DNA of 64,000 nucleotides, taken from Eikenella longinqua. GTDB lineage: Bacteria; Pseudomonadota; Gammaproteobacteria; Burkholderiales; Neisseriaceae. Location of the stretch: positions 34,925 through 98,924 of the forward strand of contig NZ_LXSL01000017.1 of assembly GCF_001648355.1 (NCBI RefSeq), written 5' to 3'. The notes below the pieces were generated by a model. It was not told the DNA's origin, did no database searches, and worked only from the letters and a program-made list of their open reading frames with translations. Below are positions 16,726-25,311 of the stretch, piece after piece. The position numbers were made by a program, and so were the translations under genes. Within the stretch, counting starts at the first letter, position 1, and each line of letters starts with the position of its first letter.

Positions 16726-18276
16726 ATGAGCGCCCCAGACTGGTCGGAAGGCTATGTAAACGACATCAACTACACCTACGGCTACTACACCGAGCTCAAC
16801 CCCGAGCGCCTCGCCATCCCCTTTTTGAGTGCCGGGCTGGCTGTGCCGCCGGTTGTGCACGCCTGCGAGCTGGGCTTCGGGCAGGGCGTGTCGGCCAACA
16901 TCCACGCCGCCGCCGGCCGCGCAGCCTGGCACGCCACCGATTTCAACCCCGCCCAAGCCGCCTTCGCGCGCAGCCTGGCCGCCCAATCCGGCGTGGAAAA
17001 AGACAAGCTGCTACTGGCTGAGCAAGGCTTTGCCGAATTCTGCGCCCGCGACGACCTGCCCGATTTCGACTTCATCGTCCTGCACGGCATCTGGACGTGG
17101 ATTTCCGATGAAAACCGCCGCATCATCGTGGATTTCATCCGCCGCAAGCTCACCGCCGGCGGCGTGCTCTACATCAGCTACAACGTGCTGCCCTCCTGGG
17201 CGCCGCACCTGCCGGTTCGCCATATCCTGCAACAGCATAGCGACCATTTAGGCACGGGCAGCCGCAGCGAGCGCATCAGCCAGGCCCTCGATTTCGGCAG
17301 CGAGCTGCTCAAACACAGCCCCCACCTGGTGAAAAACGCGCCCGACCTGCCCCAGCGCCTGCAAAAGCTGAAAACCCACTCCCCCGGCTACATCGCCCAC
17401 GAATACCTCAACCGCGACTGGCAGCCCATGTATTTCTCGCAAATGGAAGAATGGCTCGGCAGCGCCAAGCTCTCCTACGCCTGCTCCGCCCGCCATGTTG
17501 AAGACCTCACGTTCTGCCTGTTTGACGACGAACAGCAGGCTTTTGTGAACAGCATCAAAAATCCTTCCTTCGCCCAAACCGTGAAAGACTACCTCACCAA
17601 CCGCCAGTTCCGCTGCGATTATTGGGTGAAAGGCGGCCGCCGCGCCGGCCTCTCGGAGCAGACGCGCACATGGGACGCGCTCAACGTGATCCTGCTCACC
17701 GAGCGCGCCGAATTCAATCCCGCCGTGGCCTTCCTGCGCACGGTAAACGTGATTCCCGACATCTACGACCCCCTGCTCAATCTGCTCGCCGACAACGCCG
17801 TGCACAACGTGGGCGAACTGCGGCAGGCGCTGGCCGGCAAAATCGATTCTTTGCAGCTTTATTCCGCGCTGGCCGTCTTGTTTGCCAAAAACGACCTGGC
17901 CGTGTGCACCGATGTTGAGCATATCGAGCGGCAGCGCCCCTACTGCCTCCGCCTCAACCGCCACGCCCTCTCCAACGACGAGGCCGACAGCCCGCTGGGC
18001 TGGCTGGCCAGCCCCGTGATTGGCGGCGGCATCGAACTGCCTTATCTCGACCGCCTGTTCCTGCGCTTCCGTGCCGAAGGCCTGCCGCCGGAAGAATGGG
18101 ACGCACTGGCCTGGCAAGCCTTGCAGCGGCAGGGGCAAACCCTGGTTATCGAAGGCAAAGGGCTGCAAGGCGAACAGGAAAACCTGGCCGAAATCGCCCG
18201 CCAGAAAGCCGGCTTCCTGCGCCACCGCCTGCGGCTGCTGCATAACCTCCAGTGCCTGCCCGATAGTATGGATTAA
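16726..18276 (+). CDS. SAM-dependent methyltransferase with regulatory domain
   Basis: 516 residues. The N-terminal third is a class I methyltransferase fold: ACELGFGQGVSANIHAA (about 42-58, the SAM-binding motif I), DFNPAQAAFA, and DFIVLHGIWTWISDENRR. The middle and C-terminal parts match the methyltransferase regulatory-domain family often found in Neisseria and other proteobacteria. The methyl acceptor is not known. Single gene, ending at a convergent terminator. Start at 16726 follows AGGAACCAAC. Confidence 0.85.
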   Translation: MSAPDWSEGYVNDINYTYGYYTELNPERLAIPFLSAGLAVPPVVHACELGFGQGVSANIHAAAGRAAWHATDFNPAQAAFARSLAAQSGVEKDKLLLAEQGFAEFCARDDLPDFDFIVLHGIWTWISDENRRIIVDFIRRKLTAGGVLYISYNVLPSWAPHLPVRHILQQHSDHLGTGSRSERISQALDFGSELLKHSPHLVKNAPDLPQRLQKLKTHSPGYIAHEYLNRDWQPMYFSQMEEWLGSAKLSYACSARHVEDLTFCLFDDEQQAFVNSIKNPSFAQTVKDYLTNRQFRCDYWVKGGRRAGLSEQTRTWDALNVILLTERAEFNPAVAFLRTVNVIPDIYDPLLNLLADNAVHNVGELRQALAGKIDSLQLYSALAVLFAKNDLAVCTDVEHIERQRPYCLRLNRHALSNDEADSPLGWLASPVIGGGIELPYLDRLFLRFRAEGLPPEEWDALAWQALQRQGQTLVIEGKGLQGEQENLAEIARQKAGFLRHRLRLLHNLQCLPDSMD

Positions 18277-18323
18277 CGCGCTTTTGATAGCAGGCTGCCG
18301 CTGGTGCCGGCAAATCACAAACA

Positions 18324-18388
18324 AAAAAGGCTACCTGAAAATTTAGCTGCGCAGAAACTCGCAAAGCTCGTTTTCAGGTAGCCTTTTT
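18324..18388. terminator. Bidirectional DUS terminator
   Basis: An 18-bp stem, A-rich arm at 18324-18341 and T-rich arm at 18371-18388, built from two DUS with A5/T5 tails, between convergent genes. The loop holds the TGCGCAGAAACTCGCAAAGC module of the repeat family. Confidence 0.8.
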
Positions 18389-18417
18389 GCTTGCCAACCA
18401 ATCGGCAAGCGCCCGGC

Positions 18418-19764
18418 CTAGCGCCTTCTGCCGTGGGCTCGGCGGAGCGGGGCGGCGGGTTTGCCGGCGGCAGGCATACCCACCACCACGGTGTGCAGGC
18501 CGTGCACGCGGCGCTGCCAGGCGGCTTTCACTTCTTCCGCGCTCAGGCGCGAAATGGCGGCAGGGTAGCGGCTCAGGTAGTCGCTGGGCAGGTCGTTGAG
18601 GCCGATGGTTTTCAGGTAGCCTGTGAGCTCGGCGTTGGTGTCGAAGCGCAGCGGGAAGCTGCCCACCAGGTTGGCTTTGGCCTGCGCCATTTCGGCTTCG
18701 GTGGGGCCGTTGGCGGCGAAGTCGCGCAACACTTGCTGCGTGGCGGCTAGGGCGGCGCGGGCGTTGGCTTTCTCGGTGGCGAAGGAGAGGGTGAAGGGGC
18801 CGTTGGCGCGCAGCGGGGTGAGGCGGGAGGCGGCGCCGTAGGTGTAGCCGTGTTGGTCGCGCAACACTTTCATCAGCCGGCTGTCGAAACCGCCGCCGCC
18901 GAGGATGTAGTTGCCCACGGTGAGGGCGTAGAAATCGGGGTCGTGGCGGCTGATCAGCGGCATGCCGAGCACGATGTGCGCCTGGCTGCCGGAATGCGGC
19001 CGGCTGTGGGTGCGCGGGGTGCCGTTGGCGGCGGCGGGCAGCGGGGCGGGGCGTTCGCCCGGCGGCAGGCTGCCGGTGAGTTTGCCCACGATTTCTTCGG
19101 CCTGGCTGCGGCTCACGTCGCCCACAATGGCCACCACAGCGTTGCCTCGGGTGAAGTATTGGCGGTGGAAGCGGTGCAGGTCGGCGGGGGTGATGCGGCG
19201 GATGGTTTGCTCGCTGGTGCGGGCGGGGTAGCCGTAGGGGTGGGCGGGATACACTTGCCGGGTGTTGGCGATGGAGGCAACGAAGGCGGGCTGGGTGCGG
19301 TTTTGCTTGAGGTTTTCCACGGCGCGGTCTTGCTCGCGTTTGAGCACGGCGGGCTCGAAGCGCGGCGCGGCCAATACGTCGCGCATCAGGTCGAGCGCGG
19401 GGTTGAGGATGTCGCCCTTGGCGAGGCTGCGCAGGCGCACGCCGGCGCTGTCGGTGCCGCCGTAGCTGGAAAGTTGCACGGCAAGGTCGTCCACGCGGCC
19501 GAGCAGGGCTTCTTCGTTGAGGTTTTGGGTGCCGGTGTCCATCAGGGCGGCGGCGAAGTTAGCCACGCCGATTTTATCGGCGCTGTCGCGGCTGCTGCCG
19601 GCGTCGAAGGCCACGTTGATATCGACAATCGGATTTTCGTGCCGCTCCACCAGCAGCACCCGGGTGCCGTCGGCGGTTTGCCAGCGCTGGATGGGGATAT
19701 CCTCGGCCAGGGCGGCGGCGGGCAGCAGGCAGGCCAGCAGCAGGATGCGGAAAAAAGGTTTCAT
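18418..19764 (-). CDS. M16 peptidase homologue lacking the zinc motif
   Basis: 448 residues with a cleaved signal peptide (LLLACLLPAAALA), so periplasmic. It has the two-domain pitrilysin fold (WQTADGTRVLLVERHENP start, FHRQYFTRGNAVVAIVGDV middle, GYTYGAAS with the C-terminal-domain Tyr), but where active members have HxxEH it reads VANFAAALMDTG, so zinc cannot be bound. It follows the active M16 gene by about 100 bases on the same strand; the two probably form a heterodimer in which this chain helps bind substrate. GYLK near residue 370 is DUS-encoded. Confidence 0.88.
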   Translation of the reverse strand: MKPFFRILLLACLLPAAALAEDIPIQRWQTADGTRVLLVERHENPIVDINVAFDAGSSRDSADKIGVANFAAALMDTGTQNLNEEALLGRVDDLAVQLSSYGGTDSAGVRLRSLAKGDILNPALDLMRDVLAAPRFEPAVLKREQDRAVENLKQNRTQPAFVASIANTRQVYPAHPYGYPARTSEQTIRRITPADLHRFHRQYFTRGNAVVAIVGDVSRSQAEEIVGKLTGSLPPGERPAPLPAAANGTPRTHSRPHSGSQAHIVLGMPLISRHDPDFYALTVGNYILGGGGFDSRLMKVLRDQHGYTYGAASRLTPLRANGPFTLSFATEKANARAALAATQQVLRDFAANGPTEAEMAQAKANLVGSFPLRFDTNAELTGYLKTIGLNDLPSDYLSRYPAAISRLSAEEVKAAWQRRVHGLHTVVVGMPAAGKPAAPLRRAHGRRR

Positions 19765-19862
19765 GGGTTTGCTCCTAAAAGGGGGAAACAGGTTTTCAGG
19801 TAGCCTCTGCTTGAGGCGGGAAGGCTACCTGAAAATATCGGGCAGGCTTATCGGAACGGCCG

Positions 19863-21173
19863 CTACTTGGCTTCGGGATACAGCACCACGGTGGCATGCT
19901 TCTGCGCCAAGAGCCAGCGCGCGGCCTCGCGCACTTCTTCGGCACTCACCTCCAAGCGGCGGCGGCGGATTTCCTCTTCGTCTTGGTAAGAGAAGCCGGC
20001 CGACTCCAGCGAGCCCAGGTTGGAAGCCTGGGTTTCCATCGAATCTTTGGCAAACTCGCGCGCGGCCAGGCTGCGGTTGCGCACACGGGCGAGTTCCTCT
20101 TCGCCCACTCCCTGCTCGGCCACCTTGCGCACTTCGCCCCAAAACGCCGCCGTGAGCTGCTCGGGCTTCACATTGGGCGCGGGCGTGCCGCTAAACAGCA
20201 GCACATCCGGCGCGCGGCTGAGCAAATCGTAGGCTAGCGAGGCTTCGGTGGCGACTTTGCTGCCACGCACCAGATTGCGCTCGATGCGCGCCGACATGCT
20301 GCCGTCGAGCACGTTGGCCAGCATATTCAGCGCATAAGGCAGCTTGTCGTCCACCCGGCGCAGGGCGGGCACTTTCACGGCCAGCCCCACCACCGGCGAG
20401 CTCACCGGCGCGGTGGCGCGGGCAGAGCTATTGGCGGCGGCCGGCGGCTCGTTCAAATCATTGCGCGCGGGCAACGGGTGGTCCGGCAGGCTGCCGAACA
20501 GTTTTTCCACATTGTCCAACACTTCGCCCGCCTTCACGTCGCCCACAATCACCAGCGTGGCATTGTGCGGCGCATACCAGGCGCGGTACCAAGCCCGCAA
20601 ATCTTCCGGCTTGAGCGCGTCCAAATCCGGCGCATAGCCGATCACCGGCGCGCGGTTTCCCGGCTTGGAGAAGGCGGCAAGGTTGATCTGCTCCCACATT
20701 TTGCCGCCGGGGTCGTTATCTGTGGTGAGTCGGCGCTCTTCGCGTATCACCTTCATTTCGTTTTCAAAATCGGCATCGCTGAAATTGAGGTTCACCATGC
20801 GGTCGGCCTCCAATTCCAGCACTTGCGGCAGATTGGCGGCGGCAAATTCTTGGTGATACACGGTTTCGTTGCGCGAAGTGAAGGCGTTGTCGTTGCCGCC
20901 CAGCGCGGAAATGCGGCGGCTGAACTCGCCGGCCGGCACGGTAGGCGTGCCTTTAAACATCATGTGCTCCAGCGCGTGGCTCAGGCCGGTTTTGCCCGCG
21001 TGCTCATCCGCGCTGCCCACCTTAAACCAAAGCTGCGTAACCGCCACCGGCGCGCGGTGGTCTTCGCGCACAATCACCTTCATACCGTTGGCCAGCACGC
21101 GCGATTGCGTTTCGGCCGCCGCCGGCAACACACAGGCCGCCAGCGCGGCGGCCACAAGCAAGGAACGGAACAT
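19863..21173 (-). CDS. Active M16 zinc peptidase, periplasmic
   Basis: 436 residues starting at 21173 (MFRSLL), with AGGA before it and a signal peptide ending AAA near residue 20. The inverted zinc motif HALEH (His66, Glu69, His70) and a downstream Glu in LELEADRM are present, with the Arg/Tyr C-terminal-domain motif replaced by RGSKVATEASLAYDLL. Degrades peptides in the periplasm. First gene of a two-gene unit with the inactive homologue at 18418-19764; the gap (19765-19862) holds DUS copies near 19796 and 19822. Confidence 0.9.
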   Translation of the reverse strand: MFRSLLVAAALAACVLPAAAETQSRVLANGMKVIVREDHRAPVAVTQLWFKVGSADEHAGKTGLSHALEHMMFKGTPTVPAGEFSRRISALGGNDNAFTSRNETVYHQEFAAANLPQVLELEADRMVNLNFSDADFENEMKVIREERRLTTDNDPGGKMWEQINLAAFSKPGNRAPVIGYAPDLDALKPEDLRAWYRAWYAPHNATLVIVGDVKAGEVLDNVEKLFGSLPDHPLPARNDLNEPPAAANSSARATAPVSSPVVGLAVKVPALRRVDDKLPYALNMLANVLDGSMSARIERNLVRGSKVATEASLAYDLLSRAPDVLLFSGTPAPNVKPEQLTAAFWGEVRKVAEQGVGEEELARVRNRSLAAREFAKDSMETQASNLGSLESAGFSYQDEEEIRRRRLEVSAEEVREAARWLLAQKHATVVLYPEAK

Positions 21174-21368
21174 AAGTTTTCCTAAAAACGGGGGAAAAGC
21201 GCATGATACCGAAATTTGCGCCCAGCCGCACGGCGGGCTGGGCAGGCTGAGGCTACCTGAAAGCGTAGCTTCAACGCAGTTAAAAATGGCCCCTCCGTAA
21301 AACCAAACACAGAACATTTGGTGCAATCAGCTGAGCTATGCCCTTCTCTGCTGACGCAGCCGAACGGA

Positions 21369-21434
21369 GCGCGGTTTTTCGGGTGGGCCCGAAGCGGCGC
21401 AGCCGCAAGTTCGGGCCCACCCGAAAAACCGCGC
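21369..21434. repeat. Large perfect palindrome, 25-bp arms
   Basis: The arm at 21369-21393 is exactly complementary to 21410-21434, and the 16 bases between them contain a further GCGGC-GCA-GCCGC hairpin. It occupies the 542-base gap between the divergent M16 gene (start 21173) and ampD (start 21716), in which no gene is seen. The gap also holds a DUS with the GCTTCAACGCAGTTAAAA module at 21250. It could act as a terminator or cruciform-forming repeat. Confidence 0.75.
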
Positions 21435-21489
21435 GGAGTGAGGGAAGTTTGGCGAAGCCAAACCTGTGCCCGCAGTCGTCTTTCTTTTG

Positions 21490-21523
21490 CCTACTTTTCT
21501 TTGATGAAGCAAAGAAAAGTAGG
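21490..21523. repeat. 14-bp perfect hairpin
   Basis: CCTACTTTTCTTTG (21490-21503) and CAAAGAAAAGTAGG (21510-21523) enclose a 6-base loop. With the palindrome at 21369 it forms a compound structured block of about 170 bases that codes for nothing convincing. Confidence 0.7.
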
Positions 21524-21572
21524 TGCCCGCGCCGGCATAAGGCGCAAGGGTGAACAGGATAGGAATGGCAAA

Positions 21573-21665
21573 AGGCTACCTGAAATTGGTAATTACGCCA
21601 CTTCCCCGCAAAAGTTTTGCTGCCGACTTTATTAACTGCGTTGAAGCTACGTTTTCAGGTAGCCC
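21573..21665. repeat. DUS-bounded modular repeat upstream of ampD
   Basis: DUS at 21573-21584 and near-perfect inverted DUS at 21654-21665 flank a unique left part and the module TTAACTGCGTTGAAGCTACG. Its right end is 15 bases before the ampD -10 box. Confidence 0.65.
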
Positions 21666-21680
21666 TTCTCCCTTTGGCGC

Positions 21681-21686
21681 TATAAT
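21681..21686 (+). promoter_or_regulatory. Probable ampD -10 box
   Basis: TATAAT 30 bases before the ampD ATG. The -35 would fall in the inverted DUS, where no good match is seen. Confidence 0.4.
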
Positions 21687-21715
21687 CCCACATCCCAACC
21701 CGATTCCCCCACACC

Positions 21716-22300
21716 ATGAACCCAAGCTGGCAACAAGGCTGGTGGCAGGGCGCCGAACGCTGCCCCTCGCCCAACTTCTCCCCCCGCCCCCCAGGCGAAG
21801 CCGTTTCGCTGGTGGTGCTGCACAACATCTCCCTGCCGCCCTTCCAATACGGCAGCGGCGCCATCCGCGACCTGTTCGCCAACCGCATCAACCCGCAGGC
21901 ACACCCCTTCTTCCCGCAGCTGGTGGATTTGCGCGTGTCCAGCCACTTCCTGATTGAGCGCAGCGGGCGCGTGGTGCAATTTGTGTCCGGCCACGACGCC
22001 GCCCACCACGCCGGCGTGTCAAGCTACCAAGGCCGCAGCGGCTGCAACGCCTTCTCCCTCGGCATCGAGCTGGAAGGCTGCGACTTTGAACCCTTCACCG
22101 AAGCCCAATACCAAGCCCTCATTCCCCTGCTGCACAGCATGACGGCAAACTACCCCATCGCCGCCATCACCGGCCACCAGCACATCGCCCCCGGCCGCAA
22201 AAGCGACCCCGGCCATTTCTTCGACTGGCCGCGCCTCGCCGCCGCCGGCCTGCCGCTGGCGGAAGAAGTGTTGGGCAACCCAGCAAACGGCGCGGCATAA
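21716..22300 (+). CDS. ampD: 1,6-anhydro-N-acetylmuramyl-L-alanine amidase
   Basis: 194 residues, cytoplasmic zinc amidase of peptidoglycan recycling: splits the bond between anhydro-MurNAc and L-Ala of imported muropeptides. VVLHNISLPP supplies the first His ligand, SSHFLIERSGRVVQFV and AAHHAGVS the fold, and GHQHIAPGRKSDPGHFFDW the second His and the Asp ligand with the conserved Lys. Length equals the family's. Single gene with its own promoter, ending at a convergent DUS terminator. No ampE follows. Confidence 0.96.
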   Translation: MNPSWQQGWWQGAERCPSPNFSPRPPGEAVSLVVLHNISLPPFQYGSGAIRDLFANRINPQAHPFFPQLVDLRVSSHFLIERSGRVVQFVSGHDAAHHAGVSSYQGRSGCNAFSLGIELEGCDFEPFTEAQYQALIPLLHSMTANYPIAAITGHQHIAPGRKSDPGHFFDWPRLAAAGLPLAEEVLGNPANGAA

Positions 22301-22327
22301 GCCCGCAGCGTTTGCCCATTACGCACC

Positions 22328-22407
22328 AAAGGCTACCTGAAAATTAAGCGAAGCCAAAACGCCACGCAACGGCGTTTCTGCATAGCCAAATTTTTCAGGT
22401 AGCCTTT
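22328..22407. terminator. Convergent DUS terminator
   Basis: A 16-bp stem of two DUS (22328-22343 and 22392-22407) between ampD and the leftward Ivy-like gene. The loop carries AAGCGAAGCCAAAACGCC and another small inverted repeat around GCAACGGC. Confidence 0.7.
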
Positions 22408-22482
22408 TGATGTGGTGGCTAGGAGCGTGGCAAGTGTTACTAAATAAAGAATCCCGCCTATTACAGCGGTTGCTTCACTGAA

Positions 22483-22893
22483 TTATTGACTAGCTTCTCG
22501 CTCATACTGACGCAGCAGATATTGCAACTCATGCCGGTTCGGGTTGCCATAGGCTCTATTCGCGCCATCTGCCTTAAATTGGATTGCAGCCACTCTTTGC
22601 TTGTTAATCAATACCAAAATGAAATTATCGCCACAATTATGCGGCTCGCACAAAGAAGCCTGATAATACAAAGTGTGGTTTACCACCACTTGCTGAACCG
22701 GCGTTCCTGTCCCTCGTGCATCTTTCAGCCACCAGTTATCATCTGTATTTCTTACCGCATTACTGACAGCTTGTCGCCAAACCGTTTTATAAGGCTGTCG
22801 ACTAACCAGATTCCATAAAAATACATCCCGCCCATGCGCAAGGGTAGGGAAGCCGAATATCAACAACAAGCTACACAAAAAAGATTTTTTCAT
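22483..22893 (-). CDS. Ivy-like lysozyme inhibitor
   Basis: 136 residues with a signal peptide (FLCSLLLIFGFPTLAHG), so periplasmic. The motif CEPHNCGDN near residue 83 matches the CKPHDC loop that plugs the lysozyme active site in the Ivy family; the two cysteines would form the loop disulphide. Start at 22893 gives 6 bases to GGAG; the ATG one codon earlier is too close. Likely protects peptidoglycan from host lysozyme. Adjacent leftward gene is another secreted protein. AT content is higher than in the surrounding housekeeping genes. Confidence 0.72.
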   Translation of the reverse strand: MKKSFLCSLLLIFGFPTLAHGRDVFLWNLVSRQPYKTVWRQAVSNAVRNTDDNWWLKDARGTGTPVQQVVVNHTLYYQASLCEPHNCGDNFILVLINKQRVAAIQFKADGANRAYGNPNRHELQYLLRQYEREASQ

Positions 22894-22910
22894 CATTTAC
22901 TCCTAATTAC

Positions 22911-23321
22911 TTAAAAATATTGCCGCTCTGTTTCTTGGCAAACTACTCTATATGCTATTTCCCCAATGGTATCCGGGGTGATGGGATCGTATTTCAGGTA
23001 TTGAGAAGACCCAGAAGCTATTGTTCTCCCTCTTAGATAAAAAACCCGTGATACCTCAGCCATCTGTCTAGTTGGGCAACTGATTGCAAACTGTGCTATA
23101 GATTCGTTAAATTTTTGTCCTGTCCTAATGTGTGGCAAATTCCGACTTGTATAGCGTATTTTAAACCAAACAGTGTTGTTGGTAATGGTCTGGCTATCGT
23201 AATAGATTACGCCACCACCTTCAGTGGTATTCCCAATTAACACCCACCTATCATCCATCCGCTCCGCATTCGCCGTCATCCCAGCCAACACCAGCAGCAC
23301 CCCCAACAATACCTTTTTCAT
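22911..23321 (-). CDS. Surface-adhesin-E-like secreted protein
   Basis: 136 residues from 23321 (MKKVLLG), chosen because it gives a normal signal peptide (VLLVLAGMTANA) and a ribosome site AAGGAG. The mature part starts RWVLIG and has VIYYDSQTI and NTVWFKIRYT, then two cysteines (AISCPTRQ, RVVCQETE), the layout of the adhesin-E/Pfam surface-adhesin family of small exported proteins. Function in this family is poorly known apart from Haemophilus protein E. Lies 17 bases upstream of the Ivy-like gene; probably co-transcribed. Confidence 0.6.
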   Translation of the reverse strand: MKKVLLGVLLVLAGMTANAERMDDRWVLIGNTTEGGGVIYYDSQTITNNTVWFKIRYTSRNLPHIRTGQKFNESIAQFAISCPTRQMAEVSRVFYLRGRTIASGSSQYLKYDPITPDTIGEIAYRVVCQETERQYF

Positions 23322-23440
23322 CTTTCTTCTCCTTAACACAATCCAACACTCCGCCATCATACCCCAAGCCAACAAAAAAGGCTGCCGGAGCTGCCAAGGT
23401 TTACTTCGTTGAACCCATCGCTTCAGCCCGACTCACACAG

Positions 23441-23485
23441 AAAAGGCTACCTGAAACCATATTTTGGTTTTTCAGGTAGCCTTTT
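23441..23485. terminator. DUS hairpin terminator
   Basis: A 16-bp stem, 23441-23456 with 23470-23485, after the RidA-family gene (minus strand) and before the adhesin-E-like gene. Confidence 0.7.
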
Positions 23486-23508
23486 GATTTATGCGCCGTG
23501 CAATGCGC

Positions 23509-23859
23509 CTATTTCACCACCGCCGTCAGCTTGATTTCCACCTTCCAGCCCGCATCGGCCAGCGCGGCCTGCACGCAGGCGCGGGCGGGGGCTTTGCCGG
23601 GCGCCACCCAAGCATCCCAGGCGCGGTTCATGTCCGCGTAGTCGGCCATATCGGGCAGGTAGATCACGGCTTCGCAGATGTGGGCTTTATCGGAGCCGCA
23701 GTCGGCCAGAATGCGGTCGATTTGTGCCAGCACATCGGCGGTTTGCGCTTCGATGCCGGCTTCGGGGTTGCCCGGCACTTGGCCGGAGAGGAAAACAAAG
23801 CCGTTGGCCACCACGGCTTCGGAATAGCGCGCGGCGGGGAGGTGATGGCGGATGGTCAT
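23509..23859 (-). CDS. RidA-family protein
   Basis: 116 residues, trimeric YjgF/RidA fold. RHHLPAARYSEAVVANGFVFLSGQVPG is the family N-terminus and KAPARACVQAALADAGWKVEIKLTAV the C-terminus, with the Arg that binds the substrate carboxylate (PARACV). RidA removes reactive enamine/imine intermediates from PLP enzymes; a subgroup member could have another substrate. Start at 23859 rather than 23880 removes an unusual MPKKGFA extension. Downstream of waaA on the same strand but separated by a DUS hairpin. Confidence 0.88.
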   Translation of the reverse strand: MTIRHHLPAARYSEAVVANGFVFLSGQVPGNPEAGIEAQTADVLAQIDRILADCGSDKAHICEAVIYLPDMADYADMNRAWDAWVAPGKAPARACVQAALADAGWKVEIKLTAVVK

Positions 23860-23894
23860 GGCAAATCCTTTCTTTGGCAATGGGAAACGGGGGA

Positions 23895-23921
23895 AGGCTA
23901 CCTGAAAATTTCAGGTAGCCT
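23895..23921 (-). terminator. Tight DUS hairpin overlapping the waaA stop
   Basis: DUS 23895-23906 and inverted DUS 23910-23921 with only 3 bases between. The waaA stop codon TGA is part of the DUS (ACC TGA). Confidence 0.7.
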
Positions 23922-25191
23922 CTTCGGCAGGCTCTGCCAAGGCCGCGCACACGGCTTCGGTAATCCGCTCGCTGGCGCCTTGGTGGGCTTGGATAAAGCC
24001 GGCGGCCTGGGCAGAAAAACGTTCGCGTTCGGCGGGGTGCGCCAGCCAGCGCTGCACGGCGGCATACCATTCGGCGGGCGTGGCCACCTGAAGCGCGGCG
24101 CCGGCGGCCAATGCGCCCGCGCAGGCGGCGGCGAAATTGTAGGTGGAATAGCCAAACAGGGTGGGCTTGCCGCAGGCAATGGGCTCGATGATGTTTTGGC
24201 AGCCGGTGTCCACCAGGCTACCGCCCACGAAGGCCATATCGGCGGCCAGATAGTAGGCAAAGAGTTCGCCCATGCTGTCGCCCAGCCACACTTGGGTGCC
24301 AGGGTGCACCGGCTGCCCGTCGCTGCGGCGCTGCGTGCGCAGGCCGAGCGCGGCGGCGGCTTCGGCCACGGCGTCGAACCGCTCGGGATGGCGCGGCACG
24401 ACCACCAAGAGCGCGTCGCCCCGATACTGCCGCCATTCTTGCAGCAGCAGCAGGGCTTCGTCTTGCTGGTTGTGGAAGCGGGTGCTGGCGCACACCACCA
24501 CGGGGCGGCTGCCGATGCGCTGTTTAAACTCGGCGGCCAGGTGGCGCATAGCTTCGGGCGGGGCGATGTCGTATTTGGTGTTGCCGCACACCAGCACGTT
24601 TGCCGCGCCGATGCCGCGCAGGCGTTCTGCGTCGGCTTCGGTTTGGGCGAGCACGCGGCGGAAGCTTTGCAGGGCGGGGGCAAACAGGGAGGGCCAGCGG
24701 CGGTAGCCCTGCGCGGATTGCTCGGAGAGGCGGGCGTTGGCGAGGAACACGGGCAGGCGCGCGGCGCGGCAGGCGGCGAGCAGGTTTGGCCAGATTTCGG
24801 TTTCCATGATAATGCCGAAGCGCGGGCGGTGCTGGGCGAGGAAGGCGGCCGTCCAAGCCGGGTGGTCGTAGGGCAGGTAGCGGCATTGGGCATCGGGAAA
24901 CAGGCTTTCGGCGGCGGCGCGGCCGGTGGGCGTCATTTGCGTGAGCAGCAGTGGGGCATCGGGAAAGCGGCGGCGCAAGGCCTGCACCAGCGGCACGGCG
25001 GCGCAGGTTTCGCCCACGGACACGGCGTGCACCCAGATGGCATCCTGCACGGGGTGCGGCGGCGGCTCGCCGAAGCGTTCGCCCTGGTGCAGCAGGTAGG
25101 CGGGGGCGCGGCGGCTGCGTTTGGCGAGCAGGTGGCGGCCGAGGAGGCGGCCGAGGAGGCGGGTGAGCAGGCGGTAGAGGGCTGGGAGCAT
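23911..25191 (-). CDS. waaA: 3-deoxy-D-manno-octulosonic acid transferase
   Basis: 426 residues, GT-B glycosyltransferase at the inner membrane that adds Kdo to lipid IVA. The N-terminal hydrophobic segment is followed by IWVHAVSVGE (the catalytic Glu), MTPTGRAAAESLF, IIMETEIWPNL, CGNTKYD, VVCASTRFHNQQDEALL and PIACGKPTLFG. The last residues EEAT and the stop come from a DUS. Upstream lie two DUS in a hairpin (25205-25247). Gene is transcribed leftwards, apart from other LPS genes in this window. Confidence 0.95.
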   Translation of the reverse strand: MLPALYRLLTRLLGRLLGRHLLAKRSRRAPAYLLHQGERFGEPPPHPVQDAIWVHAVSVGETCAAVPLVQALRRRFPDAPLLLTQMTPTGRAAAESLFPDAQCRYLPYDHPAWTAAFLAQHRPRFGIIMETEIWPNLLAACRAARLPVFLANARLSEQSAQGYRRWPSLFAPALQSFRRVLAQTEADAERLRGIGAANVLVCGNTKYDIAPPEAMRHLAAEFKQRIGSRPVVVCASTRFHNQQDEALLLLQEWRQYRGDALLVVVPRHPERFDAVAEAAAALGLRTQRRSDGQPVHPGTQVWLGDSMGELFAYYLAADMAFVGGSLVDTGCQNIIEPIACGKPTLFGYSTYNFAAACAGALAAGAALQVATPAEWYAAVQRWLAHPAERERFSAQAAGFIQAHQGASERITEAVCAALAEPAEEAT

Positions 25192-25204
25192 GGGATGGGT
25201 GGGA

Positions 25205-25247
25205 TTTTTCAGGTAGCCTTTGGATGGCGGAGAGGCTACCTGAAAAA
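25205..25247. terminator. DUS hairpin before waaA
   Basis: Inverted DUS 25205-25219 pairs with DUS 25233-25247 (15 bp, 13-base loop). On the minus strand it follows the broken gene at 25312 and precedes waaA. Confidence 0.6.
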
Positions 25248-25311
25248 TGCCGTTTCGGCAAAGCCAGGTTTGAGTTGTATCGTTATGGGATTGCCTGTTT
25301 TTCAGGTAGCC

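Noticed and set aside
21318..21635. Short plus-strand open frame over the palindromic block
   Set aside because: The frame only reads through the inverted repeats and a DUS; no start signal or recognisable protein.
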